Assembly: GCA_024291935.2 (NCBI GenBank)
Contig: CM044326.1
Location: 39,106,948-39,170,947 of the forward strand
Direction: 5' to 3'
Origin: Okapia johnstoni
Lineage: Eukaryota > Chordata > Mammalia > Artiodactyla > Giraffidae
DNA: 64,000 nucleotides
Of this stretch, positions 23,001 through 32,543 are shown in pieces (position 1 is the stretch's first letter; each line of letters starts with the position of its first letter). A program made the position numbers and the translations under genes. A model generated the notes under the pieces. The model was not told where the DNA came from. It did no database searches and worked only from the letters and a program-made list of their open reading frames with translations.

Positions 23001-23572
23001 ACATGTATCCCAATGTTCACTGCAATACTGTTTACAATAGCTAGGATATGGAAGCAACCTAGATGTCCATCAGCAAACAAATGGATAAGGAAGCTGTGGT
23101 ACATATACACAATGGAATACTACAAAGCTATTAAAAAGAACACATTTGAATCAGTCCTAATGAGGTGGATGAAACTGGAGCCTATTATACAGAGTGAAGT
23201 AAGTCAGAAAGAAAAACACCAATACAGTATATTAATGCACATATATGGAATTTAGAAAGATGGTAACGACGACCCTATTCACGAGACAGCAAAAGAGACA
23301 CAGATATAAAGAACAGAGTTTTGGACTCTGTGGGAGAAGGCAAGGGTGGGATGATTTGAGAAAATAGCATGTATATTACCATATGTGAAATAAATGCCCA
23401 GTCCAAGTCTGATGCATGAAACAGGGCAACCCTGAGTGATGTTGATGGGGAGGGGGTTTAGGATGGGGACACATGTACACCCATGGCTGACTCATGTCAA
23501 TGTATGGCCAAAACCACCACAATATTGTAAAGTAATTCGCCTCCAATTTAAGTAAATAAATTAATTTGAAGA
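20011..23572 (+). mobile_element. 5'-truncated ruminant L1, 3.56 kb, with TSD
   Basis: It begins in the C-terminal part of the ORF2 endonuclease domain, runs through the reverse transcriptase, whose FADD catalytic box lies in the 163-codon frame 21397-21888, and ends with the ruminant L1 3' UTR and an A-rich tail. The flanks 19992-20010 and 23573-23591 match at 18 of 19 bases (aaaactgagggtggtttgg versus aaaactaagggtggtttgg), a classic target-site duplication. ORF2 pieces lie in different frames (20726-20923, 21147-21359, 21397-21888, 21888-22127, 22647-22919, 22962-23255), so frameshifts and stops have inactivated it. ORF1 and the 5' UTR are absent. Confidence 0.96.
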
Positions 23573-23591
23573 AAAACTAAGGGTGGTTTGG

Positions 23592-23940
23592 GGAACCCTC
23601 CCCCAAACTTGCAGTTGCTGTCGGAAGTGAGAGTGGTAAGCTATGTTCTGTGCAAGTGGCTAGAGCTCCGGCAAAGTTCCTGAACTCTCTAGTCCCCACG
23701 GCGGCCTCCTCATTCTTCCTCTTTTTGATTGTAGCAGAGCTAGTGGCCTCCCAGGTAAAGCAGTTCTGTGGTGCTCTCACTAATGTCCACTAGTCTAGCC
23801 CTTCAGCAATTTTATAAGTCCCCAACTCCCTATATTAAATCCCTTTGTGCTTAAAATACCTGGAATGGTCATTGCATTAAACTTCAGCTAATGTGGGAGA
23901 GGAACTGACCCTGATAAATGACATCTTGTATCAATTCTAA
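23592..23940 (+). mobile_element. Old LTR-type repeat, 3' part
   Basis: Continuation of the element ending at 20010: 'gcagttgctgtcggaagtga', then 'aactccctatattaaatccc' and 'aatacctggaatggtcattg'. Removing the L1 and one TSD copy joins both parts into one collinear repeat. Confidence 0.5.
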
Positions 23941-23948
23941 CAAGCAAG

Positions 23949-23974
23949 CTTTTCACATTTTAAAATGTGAAAAG
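23949..23974. repeat. 26-bp perfect palindrome
   Basis: cttttcacatttt followed directly by its reverse complement, with no spacer. AT-rich, could extrude as a small cruciform. Function unknown. Confidence 0.9.
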
Positions 23975-24094
23975 TCTCAAAAATCAGAGTATGTCCTATA
24001 ACTGATCAATGCCATTGTAACTGGTGTTGGTTTTATTTTTTCCTTATTAGTAGCACATAAAATAATGGGTTATCTTACAACTGATAGAGCCTTG

Positions 24095-24298
24095 TGTGTG
24101 TTAGTCACTCGGTTACATCTGACTCTTTGCAACCCTGTGGACTGCAGTTTGCAAGGCTCCTCTGTCCATGGAATTCTCCAGGCAAGGATACTGGAGTGGG
24201 TGGCCATTCCCTTCTCCAGAGGATCTTCCCAACCCTGGGATTGAACCGTGGTCTTCCACATTGTGGGAAGATTCTTTACCATCTGAGCCACCAGGGAG
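24095..24298 (-). mobile_element. Bov-tA SINE, antisense
   Basis: Antisense order from 'gttagtcactcggttacatc' through 'gatactggagtgggtggcca' to 'catctgagccaccaggga'. GAGCCTT flanks both sides (24087 and 24296 regions) and may be a short TSD. Confidence 0.92.
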
Positions 24299-24534
24299 CC
24301 TTAGAATTTATTAAATTCTAGGATACTTGGTGTTTGCTTCCTCAGAACTTCTCTGCAGACCATCTCTCCTCTTTGTTCCACTCCCCATGTTGCACACTGG
24401 ATCTGACACTCCCAAACTCTCTCAATGATGTGGAGCTTTCCTCCTTTCTCCCACTCCATGCTTTTTGAAAGTGAAGGCAAACATCCTTAAAGAAAGGATG
24501 AAGCAGTGTGGTAATGTGATAGGAGTGTCGGTTT

Positions 24535-24705
24535 TGTGAAAGAAACAGATTCTGGAACTTCTTTCTACATTTAATTGCTGTGTGACCTTGGATAAAGTAT
24601 TGACTTCACTGAGCTTCCTCCTTCATCTGTAAATGCTAGCAGTTGTTGGGATTCAATGATATAGCATGTGTAACATTCCTGGCTCCTCGTAGGCATTCAG
24701 TAAAG
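24535..24705 (-). mobile_element. MIR SINE, antisense
   Basis: 'ctgtgtgaccttggataaag', 'ctgagcttcctccttcatct' and 'cctcgtaggcattcagtaaa' follow the antisense MIR order. Confidence 0.75.
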
Positions 24706-25213
24706 TTTTTGCCTCCTCCTTCTGCTCATCCTTCTCTTATTTTCTTCCTTCAAAACATCAGGAGGTGCACTTCACTCCATCTCCAAGAGTCAAGCTACAA
24801 GCAGCTGCCATCGTGGACTGCCAGTGGTTTGTCATGGACCCAGGTCACATACACATACATGTTCACATCCAGCTGCCAAGTTGTGAACTAGGAAAGTTAG
24901 AAGAGCTTTTCCAAAAACAAAAGCAAATTGTTGCTTTTATCTTTGCAACCATCCAGCTCTTGTTATGTTTTGATTTCAAGACTGCTCCAAGATTCTGAGA
25001 CAAAAGGCACTATATATAAGCATTATTATGAGACTCAAAGGGGCTCTGAGCAAAACAAAATCCTTTCATGACAAAAGAATTGGAGAGATGTACTGCTAAA
25101 TATAGTCACTGTGTGGAAAGTGTTTTTCCTTTTTTCCACACATCATCACCATCACCACCTCCTTACTTTAACTAAACCCACAGTACATCAATTAGTCTAC
25201 AGGCAAATATTTT
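24706..25213. other. Unclassified sequence
   Basis: Includes two overlapping plus-strand frames of about 80 codons (24643-24998) without recognisable features. No repeat identified. Confidence 0.3.
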
Positions 25214-25478
25214 TAAATAATAGCAACCAACATTTTTCAGCAGTTACCATGCACCAGACATGATCCCAAGTACTTCGTATCTAGTGTCTCCTTTGGTTTT
25301 CCCTGTAGCTCTATGAGGTAGGTACCATAATTGGCCCATTTTACAGATGTGGAAATTAAATCTTGGAGAACTTAGGCAGGCAACTTGCCCAAAGTCACAC
25401 AACCAATAAGTGGTTGAGGCAGGATTTGAACTCAACTCTGCGATGTCAATGATTATGCTCTTCCTAACCAGGCTGTAC
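25214..25478 (+). mobile_element. MIR SINE, near full length
   Basis: 'cagttaccatgcaccagaca', 'ctctatgaggtaggtaccat', 'cattttacagatgtggaaat', 'cttgcccaaagtcacacaac' and 'ggatttgaactcaactctgc' in MIR order. Its 3' end overlaps the left arm of the inverted repeat starting at 25468. Confidence 0.8.
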
Positions 25479-25633
25479 TAGGTGTTCAATAAACCTTTGT
25501 TAAACAATAAATGAACTTTGATTTACACTAGCAGATTCCTTGAAGGGCTCTGCACTGTGTCCTGAATCCTCTTAAAGTTGCTTCACAGATTTTTTAAATA
25601 CCTGAGGCTTTTATCTCTGTGCTGTAAGACCAA
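25468..25633 (+). repeat. Left arm of a ~166-bp inverted repeat
   Basis: By eye about 92% identical to the reverse complement of 26345-26513. Shared blocks include 'ggtgttcaataaacctttgt', 'attccttgaagggctctgca' and 'cttaaagttgcttcacagat'. Differences are a few substitutions and small indels. Confidence 0.95.
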
Positions 25634-26344
25634 CGATGTCAAAAGGAATGTAGAACACACGTGGTCCCAGATCTTAAGAACTCTGATCACTGACATAAGT
25701 GTCAAGATCAGGTGGAGATTAACAGAATTCCTAGAAAATAGCAAAATGGGACTGGAATGAAAAGGCATTGCACATCTGTTATGGGAGGCATTAAGAGGTG
25801 GCTGACTTAGGTAATCCTTATTATCAATCCTGAAAGGCAGGTGTGATTATAATTTCATATTCTGTGAGCATAGGATCTTTAACCATGACTGTGGCTCATT
25901 AGTGACAGTGGGCTTTTATACTTGGGATTCTTTGACTCCAAAGCTGTGATTAAGTCCACACTGCCTACTGAAACTAGGTCAGTGGACTTTTCCCCACTCT
26001 TTTTCTGCATATATTTCTCTGGATAATACCTTGAGAGAGAGTGAATAATCAGGCTGTTGATAAATTATATGCACATCAAGCAAACAAGTCAATTGTTGTT
26101 TTGCCTCTAACAGGTGTGCCTTGATTGCAGACCATTAGTGACCATTATAAAAGAAACCCGGGTTGCAATTTCCCAGGATTTGTATTTCTCACCAGGGAGC
26201 TGAGCTCAGACAATATTTTCAGAAGCTAACACCTGCAGCAGAGGCAGATCTCATGACCTAACAGAGGTAACATTTATCTTTAGAAATTAAAACATAAGCT
26301 GCAGGATAATCTGTGGACTAGATCGTCATTTCCTCTGCCTGGCA
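25634..26344 (+). promoter_or_regulatory. Spacer of the inverted repeat; possible TATA promoter inside
   Basis: Unique 711 bp between the arms. At 26146-26153 there is TATAAAAG in a good context, about 30 bp upstream of a pyrimidine-flanked start region near 26176, and a possible splice donor (CAGAG|GTAACA, GT at 26267) about 90 bp further on. This is the minimal layout of a tissue-specific first exon, but no coding sequence or downstream exon supports it. Confidence 0.25.
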
Positions 26345-26513
26345 TTGGTCTTACAGTATAGAGATAAAGCCTCAGGTGTTTTAAAAATCTGTGAAGCAAC
26401 TTTAAGAGGATTCAGGACACACTGCAGAGCCCTTCAAGGAATCCACTAGTGTAAATCAAAGTTTATCCACTTATTGTTTAACAAAGGTTTATTGAACACC
26501 TACTACAGCCTGG
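26345..26513 (-). repeat. Right arm of the inverted repeat
   Basis: Reverse-complement partner of 25468-25633. It runs into an antisense L2-like segment at its right edge ('tgaacacctactacagcctg'). Confidence 0.95.
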
Positions 26514-26600
26514 GTGCTATGCTAGGTTCTCAGGATAGGGAGAACAAGACAAGACCACTGGCCCACGGTTGGCCCATTATCTCTCCTTAAAGCATGTTCT
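26480..26600 (-). mobile_element. L2 3' end fragment, antisense
   Basis: 'attgaacacctactacagcc', 'tgggtgctatgctaggttct' and 'gagaacaagacaagaccact' follow the reverse complement of the L2 3' end (agcaccta, tgcctggcac, gaacaagacag). Confidence 0.5.
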
Positions 26601-26626
26601 CCTCCTGAACATGCTCCTCCTCCTTA

Positions 26627-26672
26627 TTATAAAGCAATACAAATTAATTTAAAGGAAAAGAAATGATAATGG
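26627..26672 (+). repeat. Copy of the L1 3' junction found 690 bp downstream
   Basis: 46 bp match 27317-27362 at 43 positions, covering the L1 tail ('aaattaatttaaaggaaaag') and also the TSD-like 'aaatgataatgg' that follows the L1 downstream. Confidence 0.85.
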
Positions 26673-26881
26673 ATCTCCGTAACACTAGAGTCTGTCCTAG
26701 TTTCGCCTTCCTTTTCTGAAAACTTTGCAATATTGCCTGCTAGCACTTCTTCAGCTCCAACTTCTACATCTTTAAGGCCCATTGCTCTGTCTTTACATTC
26801 ACATCTATGCAGATTTCAGAGGGTAGAAAGAAAACCTTGGGAATCATCATCACATAGTCAGCTTGTTAGAAATGAAAATGG

Positions 26882-27349
26882 CCAATAGAAGACTACTCAG
26901 CCATGAAAAGGGAATGAAATTGGGTCATCTGTAGAGACTTGGATGACCTAGAGTCTGTCATGCAGACTCTAAGTCAGAAAGAGAAAAATAAATATTGTAT
27001 ATTAATGCACATATGTGGAATCTATAAAAATGATATAGATGAGCTCATTTGCAAAACAGAAACAGAGACACAAACATAGAGAGTAGTATGAACACCAAGC
27101 GAGGAAAGAAGGGAGAGCGGAATGAACTGGGAGACTGAGATTGACATATATACACTATTTATAATTTGTATAAAATAGATAACTAATGAAGACCTACTGT
27201 ATAGCTAAGAGAACTCCACTCAGGGCTCTCTGAATGGGAAGGAAATCCAAAAAAGAGGGGATATATGTATACATATGGCTGATTCACTTTACTGTACAGT
27301 AGAAACTAACAGAGCATTATAAAGCAATAAAAATTAATTTAAAAGAAAA
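26882..27349 (+). mobile_element. 5'-truncated L1, 468 bp, with perfect TSD
   Basis: L1 ORF2 end and 3' UTR: 'agactactcagccatgaaaa', 'tgcacatatgtggaatctat', 'tgaagacctactgtatagct' and 'gattcactttactgtacagt', ending in an A-rich tail. Flanked by the 13-bp perfect repeat gaaatgaaaatgg at 26869-26881 and 27350-27362. Confidence 0.93.
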
Positions 27350-27430
27350 GAAATGAAAATGGGTTATCCATGAGGATGGAAAAACTAACCCAAGGAGGGA
27401 ATATATATCAAAAAAAAAAAAAGAAGTCAA

Positions 27431-27680
27431 AGGACTTCCCTGGTGGTGCAGTGGATAAGAATCCTCCTGCCAATGCAGGTGACATGGGTTCAATTCCTGG
27501 TCCAGGAAGATTCCACATGCCACAGCCACTGAGCCAGTGCACCTGAAGCTCGTGCTCTGCAACAAGAAAAGCCACTGCAATGAGGAGCACACGTGCCTCA
27601 GTGGAGTAGCCCCCATCACTGCAGCTAGAGAAAGCCCATATGCAGCAACACAGACCCAGCACAACCAAAAAGAAAAACAG
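27431..27680 (+). mobile_element. CHR SINE, long form
   Basis: Starts 'ggacttccctggtggtgcag', contains 'tccacatgccacagccactg', 'gctctgcaacaagaaaagcc' and 'gcagctagagaaagcccata', and ends in an A-rich 'accaaaaagaaaaacag'. Near full length. Confidence 0.9.
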
Positions 27681-28106
27681 AGAGTTCCAGGGGCAATGGT
27701 TGAATCGCTTATGTCATGCTCATCTCCCACAGGACAGTAGCTAACAGCAGGCAGACTGAAGGAGATTTGACCCTTGAGAGAAGGAAGCCAGTGTGTGGGA
27801 GACCCATGTTTATCGGACCTTTCCATTGAGAACACTCCACAGTCGACAGGCCACAAGGTGGCTAGAACTCAAGAAGAAAACCACAATCCTTTGAGACTGA
27901 ATAGTCACCTGCATGAGAAAACCTCCAAGGCTGCGCAAAAGGGAAACAATTGGAAGGTTGAAAGTGCAGGCAGAGCCAGCTGCTGTCCCTTGCAAAGGAG
28001 ACTGCTGCTGCTGCTGCTACCCAAGTCAGAGGAGCTTGGTTATTTCAGGTTAATTTCTGGTTCATTACAGGCTACCCATTGAAAAGCAAAAAGTACCAGG
28101 CCTGAA
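27681..28106. other. Unclassified sequence
   Basis: Unique 425 bp with a short (CTG)4-5 run at about 28003-28018. No gene recognised. Confidence 0.3.
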
Positions 28107-28320
28107 GGGCTTCCTAAGTGGTGCTGGTGGTAAAGAATCTGCCTGCCAGTGCAGGAGATGCAAGAGACTTGGGTCCAATTCCTGGGTCAGGAAGATCCCC
28201 TGCAGGAGGGCATGGCAATCCACTCCAGTATTCTTGCCGGGAGAATCCCTTTGGATGGAGAAGCCTGGAGGACTACAGTTCACGGGGTCGCAAAGAGTCA
28301 GACATGACTGAGCGACTGAA
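28107..28320 (+). mobile_element. Bov-tA SINE
   Basis: Head 'gtggtaaagaatctgcctgc', middle 'ggcaatccactccagtattc', tail 'cgcaaagagtcagacatgac'. It adds most of the 3' half of a 262-codon minus-strand frame here, which is therefore not a gene. Confidence 0.92.
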
Positions 28321-28364
28321 GTGAACTGAAGGAATAGGGAACTAAGAAAGGGAGGCCCAACAAT

Positions 28365-28470
28365 GTCAGTAGTGTATTTTAGGCACACAGCTAATGCGTG
28401 CCCGGGCTGGGATTCAAATCCAAGGATTCTGCCTCCAGGGCCCACACCCTCAACCACTGCTTTCAACTTT
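28365..28470 (+). mobile_element. MIR 3' fragment
   Basis: 'aggcacacagctaatgcgtg', 'ccgggctgggattcaaatcc' and 'cacaccctcaaccactgctt' match the 3' third of MIR. Confidence 0.65.
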
Positions 28471-28484
28471 ACTCTCTCAGCACC

Positions 28485-28652
28485 CTGTATTCTTCCTTTA
28501 AAGCTTTCACCTTCAAAGTCAACATCCAATGTCTTCGCACATTCAGTTGTTTGTCTCCTGCACAAGAAGAAAGATTCCCTAAGAGCAGAGGGCTTGCACA
28601 GTGCCTGGTACACAGGCCCATAAAAATCTGTTGAATGGACAAATGAATAGTT
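28485..28652 (+). mobile_element. L2 3' end
   Basis: 'gcagagggcttgcacagtgc' followed by 'ctggtacacaggcccataaa' and 'tgttgaatggacaaatgaat' is the typical L2 3' terminus. Confidence 0.6.
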
Positions 28653-28654
28653 TG

Positions 28655-28960
28655 AGGTGGCTGACTCACCGAAGCCTATGCATGTATAATGCATCGATAT
28701 GTTTCCTGTTAGTAAACACATATCATTAAAAATGCAGTCCTGCCGTATAATTTCACTCCCTCTTATGATCCTGGAGGGAATTAAATCACCAATAATCACT
28801 CTGGTTGTAGCTGGGTTTATTTGCACGTATCTGTTACTATGTTTAAGCACCATCAGGAATTTATAAGCGTAATATGAATGACTCAGTATTTTGATTAATC
28901 AGCTCAGTAGGGGAAATTTCCATGGGTAATCAGACTGAACATAAAGATAGGGCACATGCT
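28655..28960. promoter_or_regulatory. AT-rich unique block, candidate conserved element
   Basis: No repeat signature. Clustered homeodomain-like cores (TTAAATCACC, ACCAATAATCAC, TGATTAATCAG, GTAATCAG) occur within 300 bp. This is pattern-based only; conservation cannot be judged from one sequence. Confidence 0.2.
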
Positions 28961-29077
28961 GAGAATGAATGGAGGGGAGGGGCAAGAGACAGAGAGAGAG
29001 ATGGAATTACTTTGTAGTCAGAAAGGCAGTTTGAGTCAAGGCCATGGAACTTGCAAAGTTTCTCTTTTATCATTTAT

Positions 29078-29225
29078 CTATCTGTTTGGCTGCACTGGGT
29101 CTTAGTTGCAGCATGTGAACTCTTAGCTGTGGCATGTGGGATCTAGCTCCCTGACTAGGGATCAAACCTGGGGCCCTTGCTTTGGGAGCTTGGAGCCTTA
29201 GCCACTGGACCATCAGGGGAGTCCC
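29078..29225 (-). mobile_element. CHR SINE, short form, antisense
   Basis: 'ggctgcactgggtcttagtt', 'ctccctgactagggatcaaa' and 'ccactggaccatcaggggag' are the antisense CHR head and body. Confidence 0.88.
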
Positions 29226-29275
29226 ACAAGGGGCAGAGCTTATGAAGGCGAGCAGAACAGACAGTAGCTGGGAGG

Positions 29276-29487
29276 TTTTTGTTGTTGTTTCGTCGCTAAG
29301 TCGTGTCTGACTCTGCGACCCCGTGGACTGTAGCCTGCCAGTCTCCTCTGTCCATGGGATTTCCCAGGCAAGAATACTGCAGTGGGCTGCCATTTCCTTC
29401 TCCAGGGGATCTTCCCGACCCAGAGATCAAACCTCCACATCCTGCTTGGCAGGTGGATTCTTTACCACTGAGCCACCTGGGAAGTTC
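29276..29487 (-). mobile_element. Bov-tA SINE, antisense
   Basis: Antisense copy from 'cgtcgctaagtcgtgtctga' to 'actgagccacctgggaag'. Well preserved, giving open frames of about 65 codons on both strands. Confidence 0.93.
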
Positions 29488-29518
29488 CAAAGTTTCTGTT
29501 TTATCATAAGCTTAGGTT

Positions 29519-30172
29519 GGTAGCTGTATTAATTTCCTGTGACTGCCAGGACAAATTGCCACAAACAGGTGACTTAAAAGAGCAGAAATGTATCCCTCAT
29601 AGTTCTGAAGACCAGAAGTCCAAAATCAAAGTGTCAGCAGGGGGATTTCCCTGGTGGTCCAGTGGCTAAGGATCCAAGCTCCCAATTCAGGGAACCCAGG
29701 TTTGATCCCTTGTCAGGGAACTAGATACCACATGCCTTAACTAAGACCTGATGCAGCCAAATAAATAAATAAAATAAATATTAAAGGAACAAATGAACCT
29801 ACCCCCCTCCCGACAAAGTGTCATCAGGATCAAAAACTAGGGGAGAATCTTTCCTTGACTCTTCCAGCTTCTCATGGCTCTGGGCATGTCTCGGCACTCC
29901 TTGGCTTGTGGCAGCATCACTCCAATCTCTGCCTCTGTCTTCTCATGGCCTTTTCCTCTGTGTCCATCAAATCTCCCTCTTCTTTCTCTTTTAAGGACAC
30001 CAGTCACTGGATTTAGGACCCACCCTAAACCCAGGACAATCTCATCTCAAAATCTTTAGCTTGATTACAACTGCAATGACTCTATTTCCAAATAAAGTAG
30101 CATTTGCAGGTACAGGGGTTAGGACTTGAACTTATCTTGTTGGGGACATGATTCAACCCATAACACCAGAGA
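29519..30172 (-). mobile_element. MLT1 LTR (ERVL-MaLR), antisense, split by a CHR SINE
   Basis: Left part: 'ttaatttcctgtgactgcca', 'ccacaaacaggtgacttaaa', 'agttctgaagaccagaagtc'. Right part after the SINE: 'agcatcactccaatctctgc', 'caccagtcactggatttagg', 'tgattcaacccataacacc'. This is a complete antisense MLT1 order, interrupted at 29643-29787. Confidence 0.75.
29645..29787 (+). mobile_element. CHR SINE, short form
   Basis: 'tttccctggtggtccagtgg', 'ttgtcagggaactagatacc' and a tail of aaat units ('ccaaataaataaataaa'). Inserted in the MLT1. Confidence 0.9.
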
Positions 30173-30339
30173 GGCAATGTCACTGCCATAATTCCCTTGA
30201 ATGGAATACAGAGAGGGGGCTGTGCTGACAATTTCCTTCTGACTTCAGGTACTGCTGCGCATGTCCCCTGCTGCCACGTGTCCTCCCCAGATTGGATCCT
30301 GCTCTGGCACAAGCACAACCACTCTGAAGGATCCCACTC

Positions 30340-30430
30340 TCCAGAGACGGAAACAGAGGCCATCACTGGTTTTGCCCGAAGTTTAAGGTTAAACCAGCTG
30401 GAGGAGTCAAAGTTTGAAACCAGGTGTGGT
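30340..30430 (+). mobile_element. MIR-like fragment
   Basis: 'gagacggaaacagaggccat' to 'gtcaaagtttgaaaccaggt' resembles the MIR 3' half, strongly diverged. Confidence 0.4.
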
Positions 30431-30577
30431 CTTCTCCAGAGCTGGGTGTATGTCCATCCCACACTACCTGGAACACTCTCATTATTAGAAAGCCCCTGTA
30501 CTCTTTAAATCCTTTGTTAAAATACAAATATGTCCTTAGAGAAGTTAGTCAAGCCTTCATGGAAACCTCGATTTTGG

Positions 30578-30696
30578 AGGAATGTATTAAATGAACTTCT
30601 AGAACACAAGGCCATTTAATACATTCCTGAGATGTATTCTAATACATTGAAGAGATGCCCCTGGGAGGTCTTCTAGAACACAAGAGATCCCAGGGG
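30578..30696. repeat. Compact mosaic of inverted and direct repeats
   Basis: A 16-bp perfect inverted repeat (30578-30593 and 30613-30628, 19-bp loop), a 9-bp perfect inverted repeat (30658-30666 and 30688-30696) and a 15-bp perfect direct repeat cttctagaacacaag (30596-30610 and 30670-30684) interlock within 119 bp. Confidence 0.95.
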
Positions 30697-30734
30697 TACC
30701 TGTGGGGAGAGAAGCAATAAGGAGGAACTCTGAT

Positions 30735-30850
30735 ATAAGGGTAAATTTACAAATTGAGAAACTGCTGCCCAGAGAGGTTAAGTGACCTGACCAAGAGTAC
30801 ACAGCAAATCAGTAGCATAATCAGAAGTCACATCTGAGAGTCCTAACTGT
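30735..30850 (+). mobile_element. MIR fragment
   Basis: 'caaattgagaaactgctgcc', 'agagaggttaagtgacctga' and 'cagcaaatcagtagcataat' match the MIR core and 3' part. Confidence 0.65.
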
Positions 30851-31049
30851 GTAAGGAAACTTAGAAGTCATCAGCTAACTTGAAATATTCAAATTTGCTG
30901 TGCCAGAGGGTTGCCGTCAGCGGAAGCTAGTATAAACAGCAAAGTCTGAACCAGACCGAGAAGAGGCTCCCCTGGGTCACCCCTTTCCAGGAGGCCTCCT
31001 TCGCTGCAAAGTTCAAAGAGAAGAGTCCAATAGGGTAAGAGACCTGAAT

Positions 31050-31190
31050 GCTTGTGGTAGGCCTGCTACTGAAGACTCAAGTGACCTTGAGTCAGTCACT
31101 TCTTCCCTCTGAGCCTCGGTCTCTTTAACTTGAAGCAAAAACATTGGATTTAATCATCCCAAAAGTGCCTCTGGCACCAGGCATTTATTA
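31050..31190 (-). mobile_element. MIR, antisense
   Basis: 'accttgagtcagtcacttct', 'tccctctgagcctcggtctc' and 'gcctctggcaccaggcattt' in antisense MIR order. Confidence 0.65.
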
Positions 31191-31229
31191 TTCATAAGTG
31201 TCTACAGCTTGAGCAAGCCTCCGGGCCAG

Positions 31230-31780
31230 CTAGAGTGAGTTCAAACCCCAAATGCATATCTGCCATTTCCTCTGCCCCACATCCTCTCCTCCTTCCTCTA
31301 CCAGCAGCTTCCTAGGAGTCCAAAGGGAACCACCCTCTATAACTTTTACTTCACAGCTGGAAGGTGCAGACCCCACTTCCAGCTTCCACTCTGGGTGGTC
31401 ACGTGACCCAGGCCTGGCCAACTAGTGTACCTGAAAATGCTGATTGGCCCAGGGAGGGACACATGATCCAATCTGCACAGATGACATTCGACCCAGGGGC
31501 TTTGGTGGGAAGCACTGAGAAAAAGTTCTCTTTCTGCTCTCCTGGCCAAGAATGTGAACCTGGGGCAAAGGGAAGGAGCTTGACTGACCACGATGTCAAG
31601 AGACAGAGGGGCACCAAGTCCTTGTAACATTGCTGGATACACCCTTGCCTGAACCAAAACACTCCGAGGTTTGTAGAGACATGAGCCATGATAGTCACTT
31701 CTTTTTTGTTTTTTGTTGTCTATTTTTTTTGCTGAAGACAGTTTAAGCTATCACTTGCAACTAAAAGTTTCCTTATTGAT
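31230..31780 (+). mobile_element. Old LTR-like repeat
   Basis: 'ggtggtcacgtgacccaggc', 'ctgattggcccagggaggga' and the end 'gtttaagctatcacttgcaa' fit an old interspersed repeat I know by its 3' end ('cagtttgagttgggtttctgtcacttgcaacc'-type, diverged). The class is probably LTR; the name is unknown to me. Confidence 0.4.
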
Positions 31781-31789
31781 CCAAAAGCC

Positions 31790-32543
31790 CTCATTTTAAG
31801 AATGAGAAAATGGAAACCAAGAGTAGGAAAATGACTTTTTCATATAATCTGACAACAGGAAGCACCTCAGTGCCCATCGACCCCAATCCTTACTACTTAC
31901 AGATACAGAAACTGGTGTCCAAAATGAGATGAAAGTTCTTATGCGTACACAACATACACACATACACACAGAGTGGCCTGAGTCATCTTATTACAATGCT
32001 AAGAAACTCTGTTTATCATCAAACATTTCATATATCCTATTACACGTGAGAGTATTATCTAGCCTGGTGCCGTGAAATGCTTTTTCCCATAATGGAATTT
32101 TACTCTGGAAGCGTATTTTGGTATTAAAAGGTTCCACTTTATAATGTCGATGGTTCAATCTGTGATCTAAAAGGCACTTAAACGCTTTGAATAAGAGGCA
32201 TAAAAAGCTTTTATTGCAAAAGCCTTTCTGGATCTACCAATTTTGCCATTGATCCTTTTCCCCAGAAGGCTTCTCTGGAAGCAGCCCAGGTAAAAGCTAA
32301 CCCCATGGTGGGGTTGGACCTCCAGCGAGTGAGTAAGACACGTTTCAGAGGACTGCATTTTCCATACACCCATTTGCAGATATTGAAACTGTTCTGGTTG
32401 GACTGCAGCAAGCTTCTTCAGGCACTTGCCTTGAGCAAAGAATCCGAGCCATCCAGAATTTAGAATCAAGCCCAAGAAGCTTGATTCTAACTCCCTTTGT
32501 TACTCCCAGTGTGTGTTTTTGGTTGGGTCACTTCATCTGTAAC
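31790..32543. other. MIR-like scraps and unique sequence
   Basis: Two short MIR-like pieces at about 31795-31925, then unique sequence. At 32462-32488 a 10-bp perfect stem (agaatcaagc / gcttgattct) with a 7-base loop occurs. Minus-strand frames of 66-102 codons (32167-32475) are unrecognised. Confidence 0.35.

Noticed and set aside
27317..27856. 179-codon minus-strand frame
   Set aside because: Runs through an antisense CHR SINE and an L1 tail; no independent protein signal.
28065..28853. 262-codon minus-strand frame
   Set aside because: Its second half is antisense Bov-tA and the first half spans MIR/L2 and unique DNA. There is no domain and no splice support.
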